A DNA stretch of 44,132 nt from Comamonadaceae bacterium (GTDB taxonomy: Bacteria > Pseudomonadota > Gammaproteobacteria > Burkholderiales > Burkholderiaceae_C). The notes beneath the pieces were generated by a model. The model ran no database searches. It worked only from the letters and a program-made list of their open reading frames with translations, and was not told the origin of the DNA. The position numbers were made by a program, and so were the translations under genes. The DNA is taken from the NCBI GenBank assembly GCA_947479935.1, contig CANKBG010000020.1:1-44132 (forward strand), in the 5' to 3' direction. This document shows positions 8,407 through 17,547 of the stretch, one piece after another (the stretch's first letter is position 1; every line of letters begins with the position of its first letter).

Positions 8407-11079
8407 TCAAAGCACCACGTTAACCAAACGACCCGGCACCACAATGATTTTCTTTGGCGCAGCGCCAGCCGCTTGTTTGGTCACTTGCTCGTGCGCTGCC
8501 GCCGCCTGTTCAATGCTCGCCTTGTCGGCGTTGGCGGGCACAGTGAGTGAGCCGCGCAGTTTGCCGTTGATCTGCAACATGAGTTCAATCTCGTCTCGTT
8601 GCAAAGCAGTTTCGTCGACACCGGGCCACGCCACATCGAGCAAATCGCCGCAGCAAGCGCCGTAGCCCAATTCATTCCACAATTGGAAAGCCAAGTGCGG
8701 ACATGCCGGGTACATCACACGCAGCAAAATAGAATAACACTCGGCCAAGGCGGCGTTGTCGTTCACATCTTTAGAGGCGGGCAGCGGAGAGTCTTCCAAG
8801 GTGTTGAGCATCTTCATAAGCGCAGACACCACGGTGTTGTATTGCATGCGCTCGTAGTCGTAATTGGCTTGGCGCAATACTGAGTGAATTTCGAGGCGCA
8901 GCTTTTTGGCTTCGGCACTGAAGGTGATGGGCTGGGAGCGGTCCACGCCCAAGCCTACTTTCAAGGCGCCTTCTACTTTGACGGCATAGTTCCAAACACG
9001 GCGCACAAAACGGTAGCTGCCTTCTACGGCCGCATCGTTCCACTCCAGGGTGGCTTCGGGCGGTGCCGTGAACATGGTGTACAAACGCGCCGTATCGGCG
9101 CCGTATTTTTCAATCAGGTCTTGTGGGTCGACGCCATTATTTTTCGACTTGGACATGGTGCCCACGCCTTCGTAGTCAATGGCGGTACCCACAGGCAAAT
9201 TGCCCACGGCTTTTTTCAAACGCGCACCGGTTACTTTTCCGTCTTCGGCCAAAACGTTCTCTACATCTTGTGGCCAGAAATAATCTTTGCCGCCTTTGTC
9301 GGTGCGTCGTGAATAAATGTGATTCAAGACCATGCCCTGCGTGAGCAACTTGGTGAAAGGTTCGTCCACTTTCACCAAACCCAAATCGCGCATGACCTTG
9401 GTCCAGAAGCGCGCATAGAGCAAGTGCAGAATAGCGTGTTCAATGCCACCAATGTACTGGTCCATGGGCATCCAGTAGTCGGCGCCTTCGGCCACCATTT
9501 GGTCGGTGTTCTTCGGGTCGCAATAGCGCATGAAGTACCACGACGAATCGACAAACGTATCCATGGTGTCGGTCTCGCGGCGCGCAGGTTTGCCGCAGAC
9601 AGGACACACCACGCCGGCATGAAAACCTTCGTGTTTGTTGAGTGGATTGCCCGAGCCATCGGGAATGCAATCGAGCGGTAAGATCACAGGCAAATCTTTT
9701 TCGGGCACGGGCACAGCACCGTGTTCATCGCAATGGATGATGGGGATAGGTGTGCCCCAATAACGCTGACGGCTGATGCCCCAGTCACGCAGACGCCAAG
9801 TGGTTTTCTTCTCGCCCAAGCCTTTGGCGGCCAAGTCAACGGCTACCGCTTCAAGCGCATCTTTGAAACTCAAACTATCGTATTTGCCAGAGTTGACCAA
9901 CACGCCATTGGCCTTGTCGCCAAAACCGTCATGCCATTCGGTGTGGCTGAAGTTGACGCCTTTGGAGGCCACCACTTGCTGAATGCTCAGCTTGTATTTC
10001 AGGGCAAACTCAAAATCGCGCTCGTCATGTGCAGGCACACCCATTACGGCGCCATCGCCGTAGCTCATGAGCACATAGTTGCCCACCCACACTTCAACAG
10101 GCTTGCCTGTGAGCGGGTGCGAGACGAACAAGCCCGTGGGCATGCCCTCTTTTTCTTTGACCGCCAACTCGGCTTCGGTGGTACCGCCCTTTTGGCAAGT
10201 CTCGATGAACGTGGCCAAAGCAGGTTGCGAAAGCGCTGCATGAGTGGCCAGCGGATGCTCGGGTGCCACTGCGCAAAACGTCACGCCCATGATGGTGTCG
10301 GGCCGTGTGGTGAACACATGCATCTTGCCGTCTTGAATGAGTTGGCCATCGCCACCGCGAATGTCGTGCGGAAAAGCAAAGCGAACACCAGTGGATTTGC
10401 CAATCCAGTTTTCTTGCATGAGCTTTACGCGCTCGGGCCAACCTGGTAACTTGTCGCCCGTCACAAAGTCGAGCAACTCTTCTGCGTAGTCGGTAATCTT
10501 TAAATAGTAGCCAGGGATCTCGCGCTTCTCCACCACCGCACCCGTGCGCCAGCCTTTGCCGTCGATCACTTGCTCGTTGGCCAACACGGTTTGGTCAACC
10601 GGGTCCCAGTTGACAACTTGCGTTTTGCGATAGGCCACGCCCTTTTCTAACATCTTCAAGAACAACCATTGATTCCACTTGTAATAAGTGGCATCGCAGG
10701 TGGCCACTTCGCGGCTCCAGTCGATGGCCAGGCCCATGGCCTGCATCTGCTTCTTCATGTAAGCGATGTTTTCGTAAGTCCACTTGGCAGGCGGCACGCC
10801 GTTTTTAAGCGCCGCATTTTCTGCAGGCAAACCAAACGCATCCCAACCCATGGGCATGAGCACGTTGTAGCCGTTCATGCGCAAATAGCGCGTGAGCATG
10901 TCGTTGATGGTGTAGTTGCGCACGTGGCCCATGTGCAGCTTGCCACTGGGGTAGGGCAGCATGGAGCAGGCGTAAAACTTCTTTTTACGGGCGTCTTCGG
11001 TGACGCGGTAGGCATCGCGAGCGTTCCACTGACTTTGCGCAGCGGGCTCTATTTCGAGGTGGTTGTACTTGTCTTGCAT
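8407..11079 (-). CDS. leuS: Leucyl-tRNA synthetase
   Basis: Class I aminoacyl-tRNA synthetase charging tRNA-Leu. The 890-residue protein has the HIGH-type motif HMGH at residues 49-52 in [12 protein letters not shown]. The KMSKS-type motif appears as [10 protein letters not shown] about two thirds along. An editing domain with [12 protein letters not shown] and a zinc-binding-like CPVCG region are present. The ATG at 11079 ([12 protein letters not shown]) gives the usual N-terminus. There is no clear Shine-Dalgarno, and a TACAAT hexamer ends 7 nt before the ATG, suggesting a leaderless or very short-leader transcript. lptE and holA follow on the same strand. Confidence 0.97.
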   Translation of the reverse strand: MQDKYNHLEIEPAAQSQWNARDAYRVTEDARKKKFYACSMLPYPSGKLHMGHVRNYTINDMLTRYLRMNGYNVLMPMGWDAFGLPAENAALKNGVPPAKWTYENIAYMKKQMQAMGLAIDWSREVATCDATYYKWNQWLFLKMLEKGVAYRKTQVVNWDPVDQTVLANEQVIDGKGWRTGAVVEKREIPGYYLKITDYAEELLDFVTGDKLPGWPERVKLMQENWIGKSTGVRFAFPHDIRGGDGQLIQDGKMHVFTTRPDTIMGVTFCAVAPEHPLATHAALSQPALATFIETCQKGGTTEAELAVKEKEGMPTGLFVSHPLTGKPVEVWVGNYVLMSYGDGAVMGVPAHDERDFEFALKYKLSIQQVVASKGVNFSHTEWHDGFGDKANGVLVNSGKYDSLSFKDALEAVAVDLAAKGLGEKKTTWRLRDWGISRQRYWGTPIPIIHCDEHGAVPVPEKDLPVILPLDCIPDGSGNPLNKHEGFHAGVVCPVCGKPARRETDTMDTFVDSSWYFMRYCDPKNTDQMVAEGADYWMPMDQYIGGIEHAILHLLYARFWTKVMRDLGLVKVDEPFTKLLTQGMVLNHIYSRRTDKGGKDYFWPQDVENVLAEDGKVTGARLKKAVGNLPVGTAIDYEGVGTMSKSKNNGVDPQDLIEKYGADTARLYTMFTAPPEATLEWNDAAVEGSYRFVRRVWNYAVKVEGALKVGLGVDRSQPITFSAEAKKLRLEIHSVLRQANYDYERMQYNTVVSALMKMLNTLEDSPLPASKDVNDNAALAECYSILLRVMYPACPHLAFQLWNELGYGACCGDLLDVAWPGVDETALQRDEIELMLQINGKLRGSLTVPANADKASIEQAAAAHEQVTKQAAGAAPKKIIVVPGRLVNVVL

Positions 11080-11086
11080 GGGGCAA

Positions 11087-11092
11087 ATTGTA
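11087..11092 (-). promoter_or_regulatory. -10-like hexamer 7 nt before leuS start
   Basis: TACAAT on the minus strand ends 7 nt before the leuS ATG, which has no Shine-Dalgarno. No convincing -35 is visible. Transcription from here would start at or next to the A of the start codon. Confidence 0.4.
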
Positions 11093-11124
11093 GGTGTTTG
11101 CAAAGGCCGAATGGCCGCACCCCT

Positions 11125-11547
11125 CTAGTTGGAACGACCGGGAGCCGTGACAAACCCAATTCGGCTGAGCCCCGATTGCTGTGCCAAGCCCATAAGTTCC
11201 AAAACTTGGCCGTAGGGTACCGCTTGATCAGCCCTGAGTTGCACCTCTGTCTGGGGTTTCTGAGCAGACACACGCTCAAGAGCGGCCGGCAGCGCCTCTA
11301 GGCTGATGGGTTTGTCATTCAGAAACAGTTCGCCGGCTTGGTTCAAGCTGAGGCTGATGGACTCGGGGGCCTCGCCGGCTTGCGCTGCCTTCGCCTGCGG
11401 CAAATCCAAACGAATGGCGCTGGTGAGCAAGGGGGCCGTGAGAATGAAAATGATCAACAAAACCAACATGACATCGACCAAAGGTGTGACATTGATGTCG
11501 CTGAAAGGCTTGGCCTGGGGCGTTCTAGGAAAGCGTCCGAATGCCAT
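11125..11547 (-). CDS. ExbD/TolR-family proton-channel subunit
   Basis: Biopolymer transport protein of the inner membrane with one transmembrane helix and a periplasmic domain. It works with the ExbB/TolQ partner to transmit proton motive force. The 140-residue form starting at 11547 reads MAFGRFPRTPQAKPFSDINV, followed by TPLVDVMLVLLIIF, the signature helix with the proton-carrying Asp in PLVDV. It starts 25 nt after the exbB-type stop. No tonB, tolA, tolB or pal lies near, so sequence cannot decide between ExbD and TolR. The cluster dapB-exbB-exbD-leuS suggests ExbD-like usage. Confidence 0.88.
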   Translation of the reverse strand: MAFGRFPRTPQAKPFSDINVTPLVDVMLVLLIIFILTAPLLTSAIRLDLPQAKAAQAGEAPESISLSLNQAGELFLNDKPISLEALPAALERVSAQKPQTEVQLRADQAVPYGQVLELMGLAQQSGLSRIGFVTAPGRSN

Positions 11548-11572
11548 GATCTTGTCTTGCGGGAAAGTGGCT

Positions 11573-12217
11573 TTAGTCTTGGCGGCCGGTGAGCAAGTTG
11601 AGAAGGTCTTGGGCAAACCCTTCTAACGCCACCTCAATTTGCGCCACCATCCGGCCAAATACGTTGTACGCCAGCACAGCAGGAATGGCCACTGCCAAGC
11701 CTGCGGCCGTCATGACCAGCGCTTCGCCCACAGGGCCTGCCACTTTGTCCAAGGTAATTTGACCGGCTTCGGCCATGCCACTCAAGGCGTTGAAAATACC
11801 CCACACAGTGCCTAGCAAACCCACAAAGGGCCCGATGGCGCCTGCCGTGGCCAAAAGCAATTGGCCCCACTGCAAACGCTGCAGCGTGATTTGCATACTG
11901 TCGCGGAGCACGCGCGTAAGTTGGTGTTGGCGCTCACCTGCCGCAGCCAAGGTACCACCCAAAGGCAGCAGGGTGGCGTTGAGCATGGGCGTGACAGATT
12001 GGTCGCGGTCAAATTGGGCCACACGCGCATGGGCTTCTTCAAATTGAGCGGCCTGCCAAAAAGCAGCTGTACTTTGCGGCACATCGGCTTGCACGCGCCG
12101 AAGCAACCTGAATTTCCACAAAATAACCACCCAAGAACTGACCGACAAAGCCAACAAAGCCAGCGCAACAAAGCGAATGACGAAGTCGCCCTGTAACCAA
12201 AAGGTGAGCAGGCTCAT
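11573..12217 (-). CDS. MotA/TolQ/ExbB-family proton channel
   Basis: Polytopic inner-membrane protein (214 residues) forming the proton channel with the ExbD/TolR subunit. Three hydrophobic segments are visible, near residues 14-34, 112-140 and 155-180. The conserved ATAGAIGPFVGLLGTVWGI and GEALVMTAAGLAVAIPAVLAYN regions are typical (each spans more residues than the core motif GLLGTVWGI). The ATG at 12217 is preceded by AAGAG. It lies 12 nt downstream of the dapB stop, so it belongs to the dapB run. Confidence 0.9.
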   Translation of the reverse strand: MSLLTFWLQGDFVIRFVALALLALSVSSWVVILWKFRLLRRVQADVPQSTAAFWQAAQFEEAHARVAQFDRDQSVTPMLNATLLPLGGTLAAAGERQHQLTRVLRDSMQITLQRLQWGQLLLATAGAIGPFVGLLGTVWGIFNALSGMAEAGQITLDKVAGPVGEALVMTAAGLAVAIPAVLAYNVFGRMVAQIEVALEGFAQDLLNLLTGRQD

Positions 12218-12229
12218 GACAGCAACTCT

Positions 12230-13066
12230 TTATCTGAGTGAGAGCACGTCGAACATGTCGAACAGCCCGGTTTTTTGGCCTGCCAAGAAACGCACCGCAC
12301 GCAAACTGCCTTGTGCGTAAGTGGCTCGGCTAGAAGATTTGTGCGTCACCTCAATGCGCTCGCCTGTGCCGGCAAACAAAACGGTGTGATCGCCCACAAT
12401 GTCGCCCCCGCGGATGGTGGCAAAACCAATGCTGGACGGGTCGCGTTCGCCGGTAACGCCCTCGCGGGCATAAACGGCACAATCTTTCAAATCGCGGCCC
12501 AAGGCTTGGGCAATGACTTCGCCCATTTTGAGCGCCGTGCCAGAAGGGGCGTCTATTTTGTGCCGGTGATGCGCCTCAATGATTTCAATGTCATAGCCTG
12601 TGGCCAGTGCCTTGGCGGCCATTTCCAAAAGCTTCAGCGTGACGTTGACGCCTACGCTCATGTTGGGCGCCATGACGATGGCAATGTCTTGAGAGATGGC
12701 TTTGATTTCAGCTTTTTCTTCATCCGAAAACCCAGTGGTGCCAATGACCGCCTTCACACCCAAAGCCTGACAAATTTTGAGGTGCGCCAATGTGCCCTCG
12801 GGTCGTGTGAAATCAATCAAAAACTGAGCGTTTTTCAGACCTGCCTTGAGGTCACCTGTAACGACGACGCCACTGGGTTTACCCAAGGAAGCGCCAGCAT
12901 CCTTACCCACCGCGGCGCTGGTGGGCAAATCTAAAGCGCCAGACAGGCGGCAATCGTCAGATTGACCTATGGCTTCAATGAGCATGTGGCCCATGCGGCC
13001 CGAGGCCCCGGCCACCGCCACAGTGTGTTGGGCTAGACCTGATGGAGAGGAAGAAACGTGTGCCAT
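12230..13066 (-). CDS. dapB: 4-hydroxy-tetrahydrodipicolinate reductase
   Basis: NAD(P)H-dependent reductase of the diaminopimelate/lysine pathway, needed for peptidoglycan cross-links. With the ATG at 13066 the protein has 278 residues. The dinucleotide loop GASGRMG lies near residue 20, the catalytic region [15 protein letters not shown] is near residue 160, and [15 protein letters not shown] is in the C-terminal domain. A TTG start 12 nt upstream would overlap bamE by 4 nt, but the ATG gives a more ordinary N-terminus. It starts 8 nt after the bamE stop. Confidence 0.95.
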   Translation of the reverse strand: MAHVSSSPSGLAQHTVAVAGASGRMGHMLIEAIGQSDDCRLSGALDLPTSAAVGKDAGASLGKPSGVVVTGDLKAGLKNAQFLIDFTRPEGTLAHLKICQALGVKAVIGTTGFSDEEKAEIKAISQDIAIVMAPNMSVGVNVTLKLLEMAAKALATGYDIEIIEAHHRHKIDAPSGTALKMGEVIAQALGRDLKDCAVYAREGVTGERDPSSIGFATIRGGDIVGDHTVLFAGTGERIEVTHKSSSRATYAQGSLRAVRFLAGQKTGLFDMFDVLSLR

Positions 13067-13074
13067 GGGAGAGT

Positions 13075-13641
13075 TCAACGCGGGGAGGGTTCTAGAGGGG
13101 GGTAAGAGCTGGGCAAGGGCAAAGCAGGCGCTGCAACAGGTTCGGCTTTGCGAGCCGGTGCGGGATATTTACGTAAATCTTCTTCTTTGGCCTCTAGCAC
13201 TGGCACCTTGAGACTGGGTTTTTTGGCGACCAACTTGGTGACGAACTCGGCTTCGCTAGGCAACTCATCGCCCGTGACACGCTCTAATTCTTCGCCTTTG
13301 AACCACACACTGAGACTGAAACTTTGGGGCGCTACACCCTGGCGGCGAATGGTGAACACATAGTCCCAACGCTGATCGTGAAACACACTGGCCACCAAGG
13401 GAGTGCCCAATGCCTCGCGCACTTGCTGGCGGGACATGCCAGGCTTGAGAAATTCTTTTTGCTCTTTGGACACAAAGTTGCCCTGAACCACTTCAGGGAT
13501 GTACAACACCGTACCGCTGGCTAAATTGAAGCGCGGCAAACTGCACGCGCTTAACAAGCTGAGCACGACGGGCATCAGAATGCCCAAGGACAGCAAAGAA
13601 CGCAAATCAGAGCGTAAGGAAATACGAGTTTGTTTTTTCAT
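13075..13641 (-). CDS. bamE: Outer-membrane assembly lipoprotein BamE
   Basis: Small lipoprotein of the BAM complex that helps fold outer-membrane proteins. The 188-residue form starts MKKQTRISL, carries a signal with lipobox LLSAC, and has the SmpA/BamE core: [28 protein letters not shown] and the WDYVF strand. The C-terminus continues for about 70 residues beyond the core and ends in a Pro/Ala-rich tail, longer than E. coli BamE (113 residues) but usual in Burkholderiales. An in-frame ATG six codons upstream is possible. It is divergent from fur, a conserved arrangement. Confidence 0.9.
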   Translation of the reverse strand: MKKQTRISLRSDLRSLLSLGILMPVVLSLLSACSLPRFNLASGTVLYIPEVVQGNFVSKEQKEFLKPGMSRQQVREALGTPLVASVFHDQRWDYVFTIRRQGVAPQSFSLSVWFKGEELERVTGDELPSEAEFVTKLVAKKPSLKVPVLEAKEEDLRKYPAPARKAEPVAAPALPLPSSYPPLEPSPR

Positions 13642-13724
13642 GGGTGCTTGGCAGGCCATATGATCGGGTCATTGTAGCGGTAGCATTCAGCCATGTTGAC
13701 GCAAATCCCGCGAAAGCCCCACTC

Positions 13725-13742
13725 TTTCAATTGCAACTGAAA
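13725..13742. promoter_or_regulatory. Near-perfect dyad just upstream of fur
   Basis: The 18 bp from TTTCAATT to AACTGAAA match their own complement at all but one symmetric pair (16 of 18 positions). They end 4 bp before the fur ATG, in the 105-bp fur/bamE divergent region. The sequence does not resemble the canonical Fur box GATAATGATAATCATTATC. It could be an operator for another regulator, or chance. Confidence 0.35.
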
Positions 13743-13746
13743 ACAA

Positions 13747-14169
13747 ATGGACGAACTCAAAAGTACGGGACTCAAGGCCACGGTACCTAGGCAGAAGATT
13801 TTGGAAATCTTCCAAAAGGGGGCGCAGCGGCACATGACGGCTGAGGATGTATTCAAACATTTGCTCAAGGACAACGCCGACATTGGCTTGGCCACGGTTT
13901 ACCGCGTTTTGACGCAGTTCGAGCAAGCAGGGCTTTTAAGCCGCAACCACTTTGAAAGCGGCAAGGCCGTTTACGAGCTAAACGAAGGCCAGCACCATGA
14001 CCACATGGTGTGCCTTGACTGCGGCAAAGTAGAAGAGTTCTATGACGCTGAAATTGAGAAACGTCAGCATGATGTGGCCTTGGCCAAAGGCTTTGTGATT
14101 GCGGACCACGCATTGAGTTTGTACGCGCACTGCACACGCAACCCGTGTCCACATCGCCTCCGAAGCTAA
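13747..14169 (+). CDS. fur: Ferric uptake regulator
   Basis: Iron-responsive repressor. The 140-residue protein has the winged-helix start [19 protein letters not shown], the recognition helix [12 protein letters not shown] (residues 45-55), the metal-site HHDHM (83-87), the structural-zinc pair Cys89-x2-Cys92 and a second C-terminal pair Cys129/Cys134. That is the standard Fur layout rather than Zur. It is divergent from bamE, as in most Betaproteobacteria. The start lacks a strong Shine-Dalgarno. The end faces hprK with only 16 bp between. Confidence 0.95.
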   Translation: MDELKSTGLKATVPRQKILEIFQKGAQRHMTAEDVFKHLLKDNADIGLATVYRVLTQFEQAGLLSRNHFESGKAVYELNEGQHHDHMVCLDCGKVEEFYDAEIEKRQHDVALAKGFVIADHALSLYAHCTRNPCPHRLRS

Positions 14170-14190
14170 GCCTATTTTTTGGCTTTTATT
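14168..14190 (+). terminator. Weak intrinsic terminator after fur
   Basis: AAGCC (14168-14172) pairs with GGCTT (14181-14185) around a U-rich loop, and TT-A-TT follows. The stem is only 5 bp and overlaps the fur stop codon and the end of hprK, so efficiency is doubtful. Confidence 0.35.
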
Positions 14191-15130
14191 CGCCCATGGC
14201 TGCGCGCTGACGTTCCATAAAGTCTTGGTAGGTGTCAATGCCGCGCATTTGTAAGATGGTATTGCGCACCGCAGCTTCAACCAACACCGCAATGTTACGG
14301 CCTGCCACCACTTGAATCACCACCTTGCGAACGGCAATGCCTAAAACATCCTGCGAGAGTGGCTCGGTTGGAAGTCGTTCGTAATCGCGCTCAAAGTTTT
14401 CGCGGCGCACCAGATGCACAATCAGCTTGAGTCGCATTTTTCGGCGGACAGCGGTCTCCCCAAAAATGGCGCGAATATCAAGCAGGCCAATGCCGCGAAC
14501 CTCCAATAAGTTTTGCAAGAGGTCTGGGCAACGGGCTTCTAGTGTGGTTTGATTGATTCGGTACAAATCGACAGCGTCATCTGCCACCAGGCCATTGCCG
14601 CGGGAAATAAGTTCTAAGCCGAGTTCGCTTTTGCCCAAGCCTGACTCACCTGTGATCAAAACACCCATGCCCAAGATGTCCATGAACACACCGTGCATGG
14701 TGGTGCGATCGGCAAAATGCTTCGACAAATAAGCCCTCAGCACATCGATCACAAACGCAGAGGACTCAGGCGTGGAAAACATGGGAATTTGTGCGCGCTC
14801 ACACACGCGCAACAATGACTCTGGCGCGGCTTGACCGTCGGCCAATACCAACACGGGCGGCTCTAAGGTCACGATGCGAGACACACGGCGCACACAATCT
14901 TCATCAGTGCCACGTGACAAATAAGCCACTTCCCGCTCGCCCAATATTTGCACACGATAAGGGTGAATGTAATTGAGGTAGCCCACCAAGTCGGCACCCG
15001 AGCGCGCAGCACGAACGGCAACTTCATCAAACCGGCGTTCAGAAGCACCCAGCCCAGCGATCCACTGCCACTTCAGTTTGCCGCGGTGGTCTTCAAAAAG
15101 CGCATCGGCGCTGACTGCGGTAGGCTTCAT
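14186..15130 (-). CDS. hprK: HPr kinase/phosphorylase
   Basis: Bifunctional enzyme that phosphorylates HPr on serine and removes that phosphate. In Proteobacteria it acts in a regulatory PTS. The 314-residue protein has the Walker A loop GESGLGKSE at 161-169, the catalytic His in [10 protein letters not shown] (residue 146), and the signature [15 protein letters not shown] near residue 220. The ATG at 15130 is preceded by GAGG. It lies 65 nt after ptsN, and hpf-ptsN-hprK is the standard order in Betaproteobacteria. The HPr and EI genes are not in this window. Confidence 0.94.
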   Translation of the reverse strand: MKPTAVSADALFEDHRGKLKWQWIAGLGASERRFDEVAVRAARSGADLVGYLNYIHPYRVQILGEREVAYLSRGTDEDCVRRVSRIVTLEPPVLVLADGQAAPESLLRVCERAQIPMFSTPESSAFVIDVLRAYLSKHFADRTTMHGVFMDILGMGVLITGESGLGKSELGLELISRGNGLVADDAVDLYRINQTTLEARCPDLLQNLLEVRGIGLLDIRAIFGETAVRRKMRLKLIVHLVRRENFERDYERLPTEPLSQDVLGIAVRKVVIQVVAGRNIAVLVEAAVRNTILQMRGIDTYQDFMERQRAAMGE

Positions 15131-15195
15131 CTCAACCTCGTTTCGTTGATGGTCTAAAGAATGTCAATGCACAGGAACCTGCGACGTCCCTCTGT

Positions 15196-15657
15196 TCAAT
15201 GGGCTGGCGCCCAATTGGCTATGAGGGCATGCAAGCTTGTAGCTGTTGCACTGCCTATCATGTTGTCACGCACACTTGAATTGCTGAGCAACTCCGCAAT
15301 TTCAGACAAAATTTCCAGATGCTTTTGGGTGGCCGCTTCGGGTACCAATAAGAAAATGAGCACTTTCACGGGCTGCTCATCGGGGGCGTCAAACCCAATG
15401 GCTTGGGCCAATTGAAAAACCGAGGCCATGGGCGACTTTAAGCCTTTGATCCTGCCATGCGGTATGGCCACACCGTGCCCTAGCCCCGTGGAGCCTAAAC
15501 GTTCACGGGCAAACAAGCTGTCTGTGACCAACGCCCGAGAAAGACCGTGCAAATTTTCAAACAACAGGCCCGCCTCTTCAAAAGCGCGCTTCTTGCTGGT
15601 GGCATCAACGCCAACCAGCACTTGTTCAACGGGAAGGATGGACGCAAGTCTGTTCAT
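15196..15657 (-). CDS. ptsN: PTS IIA-like nitrogen-regulatory protein
   Basis: EIIA-Ntr (153 residues), phosphorylated on a histidine by the nitrogen PTS and acting as a regulator of potassium, nitrogen and carbon physiology. The phospho-acceptor is His67 in GHGVAIPHGRI. The DEQPVKVLIFLLVPE segment is typical of the family. It lies between hpf and hprK. A rho-independent terminator separates it from hpf, so it probably has its own promoter; CATAAT lies 11 nt upstream of its ATG. Confidence 0.93.
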   Translation of the reverse strand: MNRLASILPVEQVLVGVDATSKKRAFEEAGLLFENLHGLSRALVTDSLFARERLGSTGLGHGVAIPHGRIKGLKSPMASVFQLAQAIGFDAPDEQPVKVLIFLLVPEAATQKHLEILSEIAELLSNSSVRDNMIGSATATSLHALIANWAPAH

Positions 15658-15696
15658 ATCGAGGGCGGATTATGCACCCTATACAAGCCCCCACTC

Positions 15697-15723
15697 AAAA
15701 AAAACCGCACCCTGTGGGTGCGG
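15697..15723 (-). terminator. Rho-independent terminator after hpf
   Basis: On the minus strand an 8-bp perfect stem CCGCACCC/GGGTGCGG with a 3-nt loop (15705-15723) is followed by eight T residues. This is a textbook terminator downstream of hpf and upstream of ptsN. Confidence 0.88.
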
Positions 15724-15756
15724 CGCAGTTCTTCTCGGGAAAAAAAGGGTTTTATT

Positions 15757-16086
15757 TCACATCATGCGCTTGGGCGCCGTGTGATGATGGTCCGTCAGTC
15801 GGTTTTTGTGCCGGACAACTTGCCGATCCAACTTGTCCATCAAATCGTCGACGGCCGCATAGAGGTCCTCATGGGAGCTTTCTGCAAATAAATCGCTGCC
15901 TTTCACATGAATGTTGCATTCAGCGCGCTGCCGTTTGTCTTTCTCTTTTTGCTTTTCAACGGTGAGCAGTACTTTGACATCCACCACTTGGTCAAAATGC
16001 CGCTTGATTCGGTCTAACTTGCCCGTGACATAACTTCGAAGGGCGGGGGTCACTTCGAGGTGGTGACCGCTGATCGTCAGATTCAT
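15757..16086 (-). CDS. hpf: Ribosome hibernation promoting factor (HPF/RaiA family)
   Basis: Binds the 30S subunit in starving or stationary cells and shuts ribosomes down reversibly. The protein has 109 residues and begins [20 protein letters not shown], with the conserved [10 protein letters not shown] and [22 protein letters not shown]. It is the short form without the dimerisation tail. The ATG at 16086 has a strong AGGAGG site, which decides the start over a frame extending to 16119. In many Proteobacteria rpoN precedes hpf; here the upstream gene is an unrelated transporter. Confidence 0.93.
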   Translation of the reverse strand: MNLTISGHHLEVTPALRSYVTGKLDRIKRHFDQVVDVKVLLTVEKQKEKDKRQRAECNIHVKGSDLFAESSHEDLYAAVDDLMDKLDRQVVRHKNRLTDHHHTAPKRMM

Positions 16087-16195
16087 ATAAAGCCTCCTGT
16101 CGCTCTCTGAGTTAAACAACCACCACCACGTGGATGGGGTGGGTTGAATCCACTATGCGCGCCTGTTTTGGGAAAAGCAAGCCGGTTCTGTTAAT

Positions 16196-16290
16196 CCCCT
16201 TAAATAGGTCAAGTAGTTCACTTGAATGGCTAAAAAGCTGATAAATTCCCATCTTGAAGCACCCGCACGAGTCAGCTTTCTCTTAAGGGG
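16196..16290. other. Possible structured element between MFS gene and hpf
   Basis: Three helices can nest. The outer is CCCCTTAA (16196-16203) with TTAAGGGG (16283-16290). Inside is a hairpin TCAAGT/ACTTGA (16209-16225). The second inner helix is AAAGCTGA (16234-16241) with TCAGCTTT (16272-16279). The last is followed on the minus strand by TTTTT and could serve as the MFS-gene terminator. The outer helix includes the MFS stop codon. The intergenic stretch 16087-16282 holds no gene. Confidence 0.4.
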
Positions 16291-17509
16291 TTTGTGACCC
16301 ATGCAGCCGTAGTTTTGAGGCCAACACAAAGCTCAGCATGCTGGCACCGCCGCCTATGAGGGCTGCCACCCAATAGTGGGTCAAATGTCCCTCTGCATCT
16401 CGCCCCAAAATTTGCCCTCCAACCAAAGCTGCCAGCCCCATCGCAAGGGACTGCACCGCAGAATTCAAGGTCATGAAGCTACCTCGCCTTTGGGGATCTG
16501 CAGAGGCCCCAATCAAGGCCATGCCTGGAATCATGCGGCCACTCATGACCACAAACAAAAGCGACGACACCACCAAAATACCCGCCATGGGCAGACCCGC
16601 TGCCAGGGTCATGCCCAACAAAGGCAAGGGCATCATCAAGGCCAATCGGCGAAATGCAAAAGCCTTGCCCGCACGATCTGACCAATGGCCAATGAAGCGT
16701 GCAGAGACCAAGGTGCAGATGCCCCCAGAAAGATAAACATAAGGAATTTGCTCGGCGCTAAAGCCTGCGTTGAATTGCAAATAAAGGGTGATGTAGGGGA
16801 TCACCGCAAAACCGGCAAACACCATGCTGGCTGACATGGCATACGCCCTCAAGTGATTAGGGTCTACCAACACCGCGCGCAAATTTGCCAACATACTCAA
16901 AGCCGCATTTTCGGAAGCATGAACCGTCAGGTGCTCTTTCAAACTGGGCAATGTTTTTGCGGCTCCCAAAATGACCAATGACACCAAGAGAGCGATGGCC
17001 AAAAAGGGGGCGTGCCAGTTGAAATGTGAGGCCAAGAAAAGTGCCAATGGCACCCCAGCCACCGTGGCCACTGAAAATGAGGTCATGACCACGCCCATGG
17101 CGCGACCCCTTCTCTCAAACGGAATGACCTCGGCCACGATGGTTTGAGACAAGGCCATTAAAACGCCCCCAAAGAAGCCCGAGGCCACTCGCGCCGTTAA
17201 AAGCCATTCAAACGATGGCGCAAAGCTACATGCCAACGCTGCAAGCCCAAACAAAGGGTACAGGGTCAGCATCATGCGTTTACGGCCAAACTGATCAATG
17301 TAGGTGGCGGCCAGCAAACCAGACAAGCCTGCTGAAAATGTGTAAGCCGATACCAAAAAGCCAAATTGACCGGCACTGATGCCAAAGAGTTGCGTCAATT
17401 GGGGCCCGAGGGGCATCATGATCATGAAATCCAGCACGCTGGTAAATTGAATGCTGGCCAAGGTGAGCAAAAGCCAGCGCTCCCGCTTGGGCGTCAAATG
17501 TGTGGTCAT
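16283..17509 (-). CDS. MFS transporter (drug/metabolite exporter-like)
   Basis: Major facilitator superfamily protein of 408 residues with about twelve hydrophobic segments. The loop between helices 2 and 3 reads YIDQFGRKRMML, matching the family motif G-x3-D-R/K-x-G-R-R/K in degenerate form. A first-helix stretch with LDFMIMMPLGPQL resembles the DHA1-type arabinose/drug exporters. The ATG at 17509 has AGGA upstream; a GTG six codons earlier is the alternative. It is divergent from the patatin gene with a gap of only 38 bp. The substrate cannot be deduced. Confidence 0.85.
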   Translation of the reverse strand: MTTHLTPKRERWLLLTLASIQFTSVLDFMIMMPLGPQLTQLFGISAGQFGFLVSAYTFSAGLSGLLAATYIDQFGRKRMMLTLYPLFGLAALACSFAPSFEWLLTARVASGFFGGVLMALSQTIVAEVIPFERRGRAMGVVMTSFSVATVAGVPLALFLASHFNWHAPFLAIALLVSLVILGAAKTLPSLKEHLTVHASENAALSMLANLRAVLVDPNHLRAYAMSASMVFAGFAVIPYITLYLQFNAGFSAEQIPYVYLSGGICTLVSARFIGHWSDRAGKAFAFRRLALMMPLPLLGMTLAAGLPMAGILVVSSLLFVVMSGRMIPGMALIGASADPQRRGSFMTLNSAVQSLAMGLAALVGGQILGRDAEGHLTHYWVAALIGGGASMLSFVLASKLRLHGSQTP

Positions 17510-17535
17510 CGATGGTATTCCTATCACTCTGACTC

Positions 17536-17541
17536 TATCAT
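17536..17541 (+). promoter_or_regulatory. -10-like hexamer 6 nt before patatin-gene start
   Basis: TATCAT ends 6 nt before the ATG, and no Shine-Dalgarno is present. The -35 region is poor. Suggests a leaderless transcript. Confidence 0.4.
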
Positions 17542-17547
17542 TCCAAC

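Noticed and set aside
9721..10449. Open frame opposite leuS
   Set aside because: Fully inside leuS on the other strand. LeuS motifs are intact, so this is a shadow.
10669..11301. Open frame across leuS start and exbD end
   Set aside because: Runs antisense over two real genes and has no ribosome site or known motif.
16376..16681. Gln/His-rich small open frame opposite the MFS gene
   Set aside because: Composition is typical of antisense to membrane-protein codons; no support.
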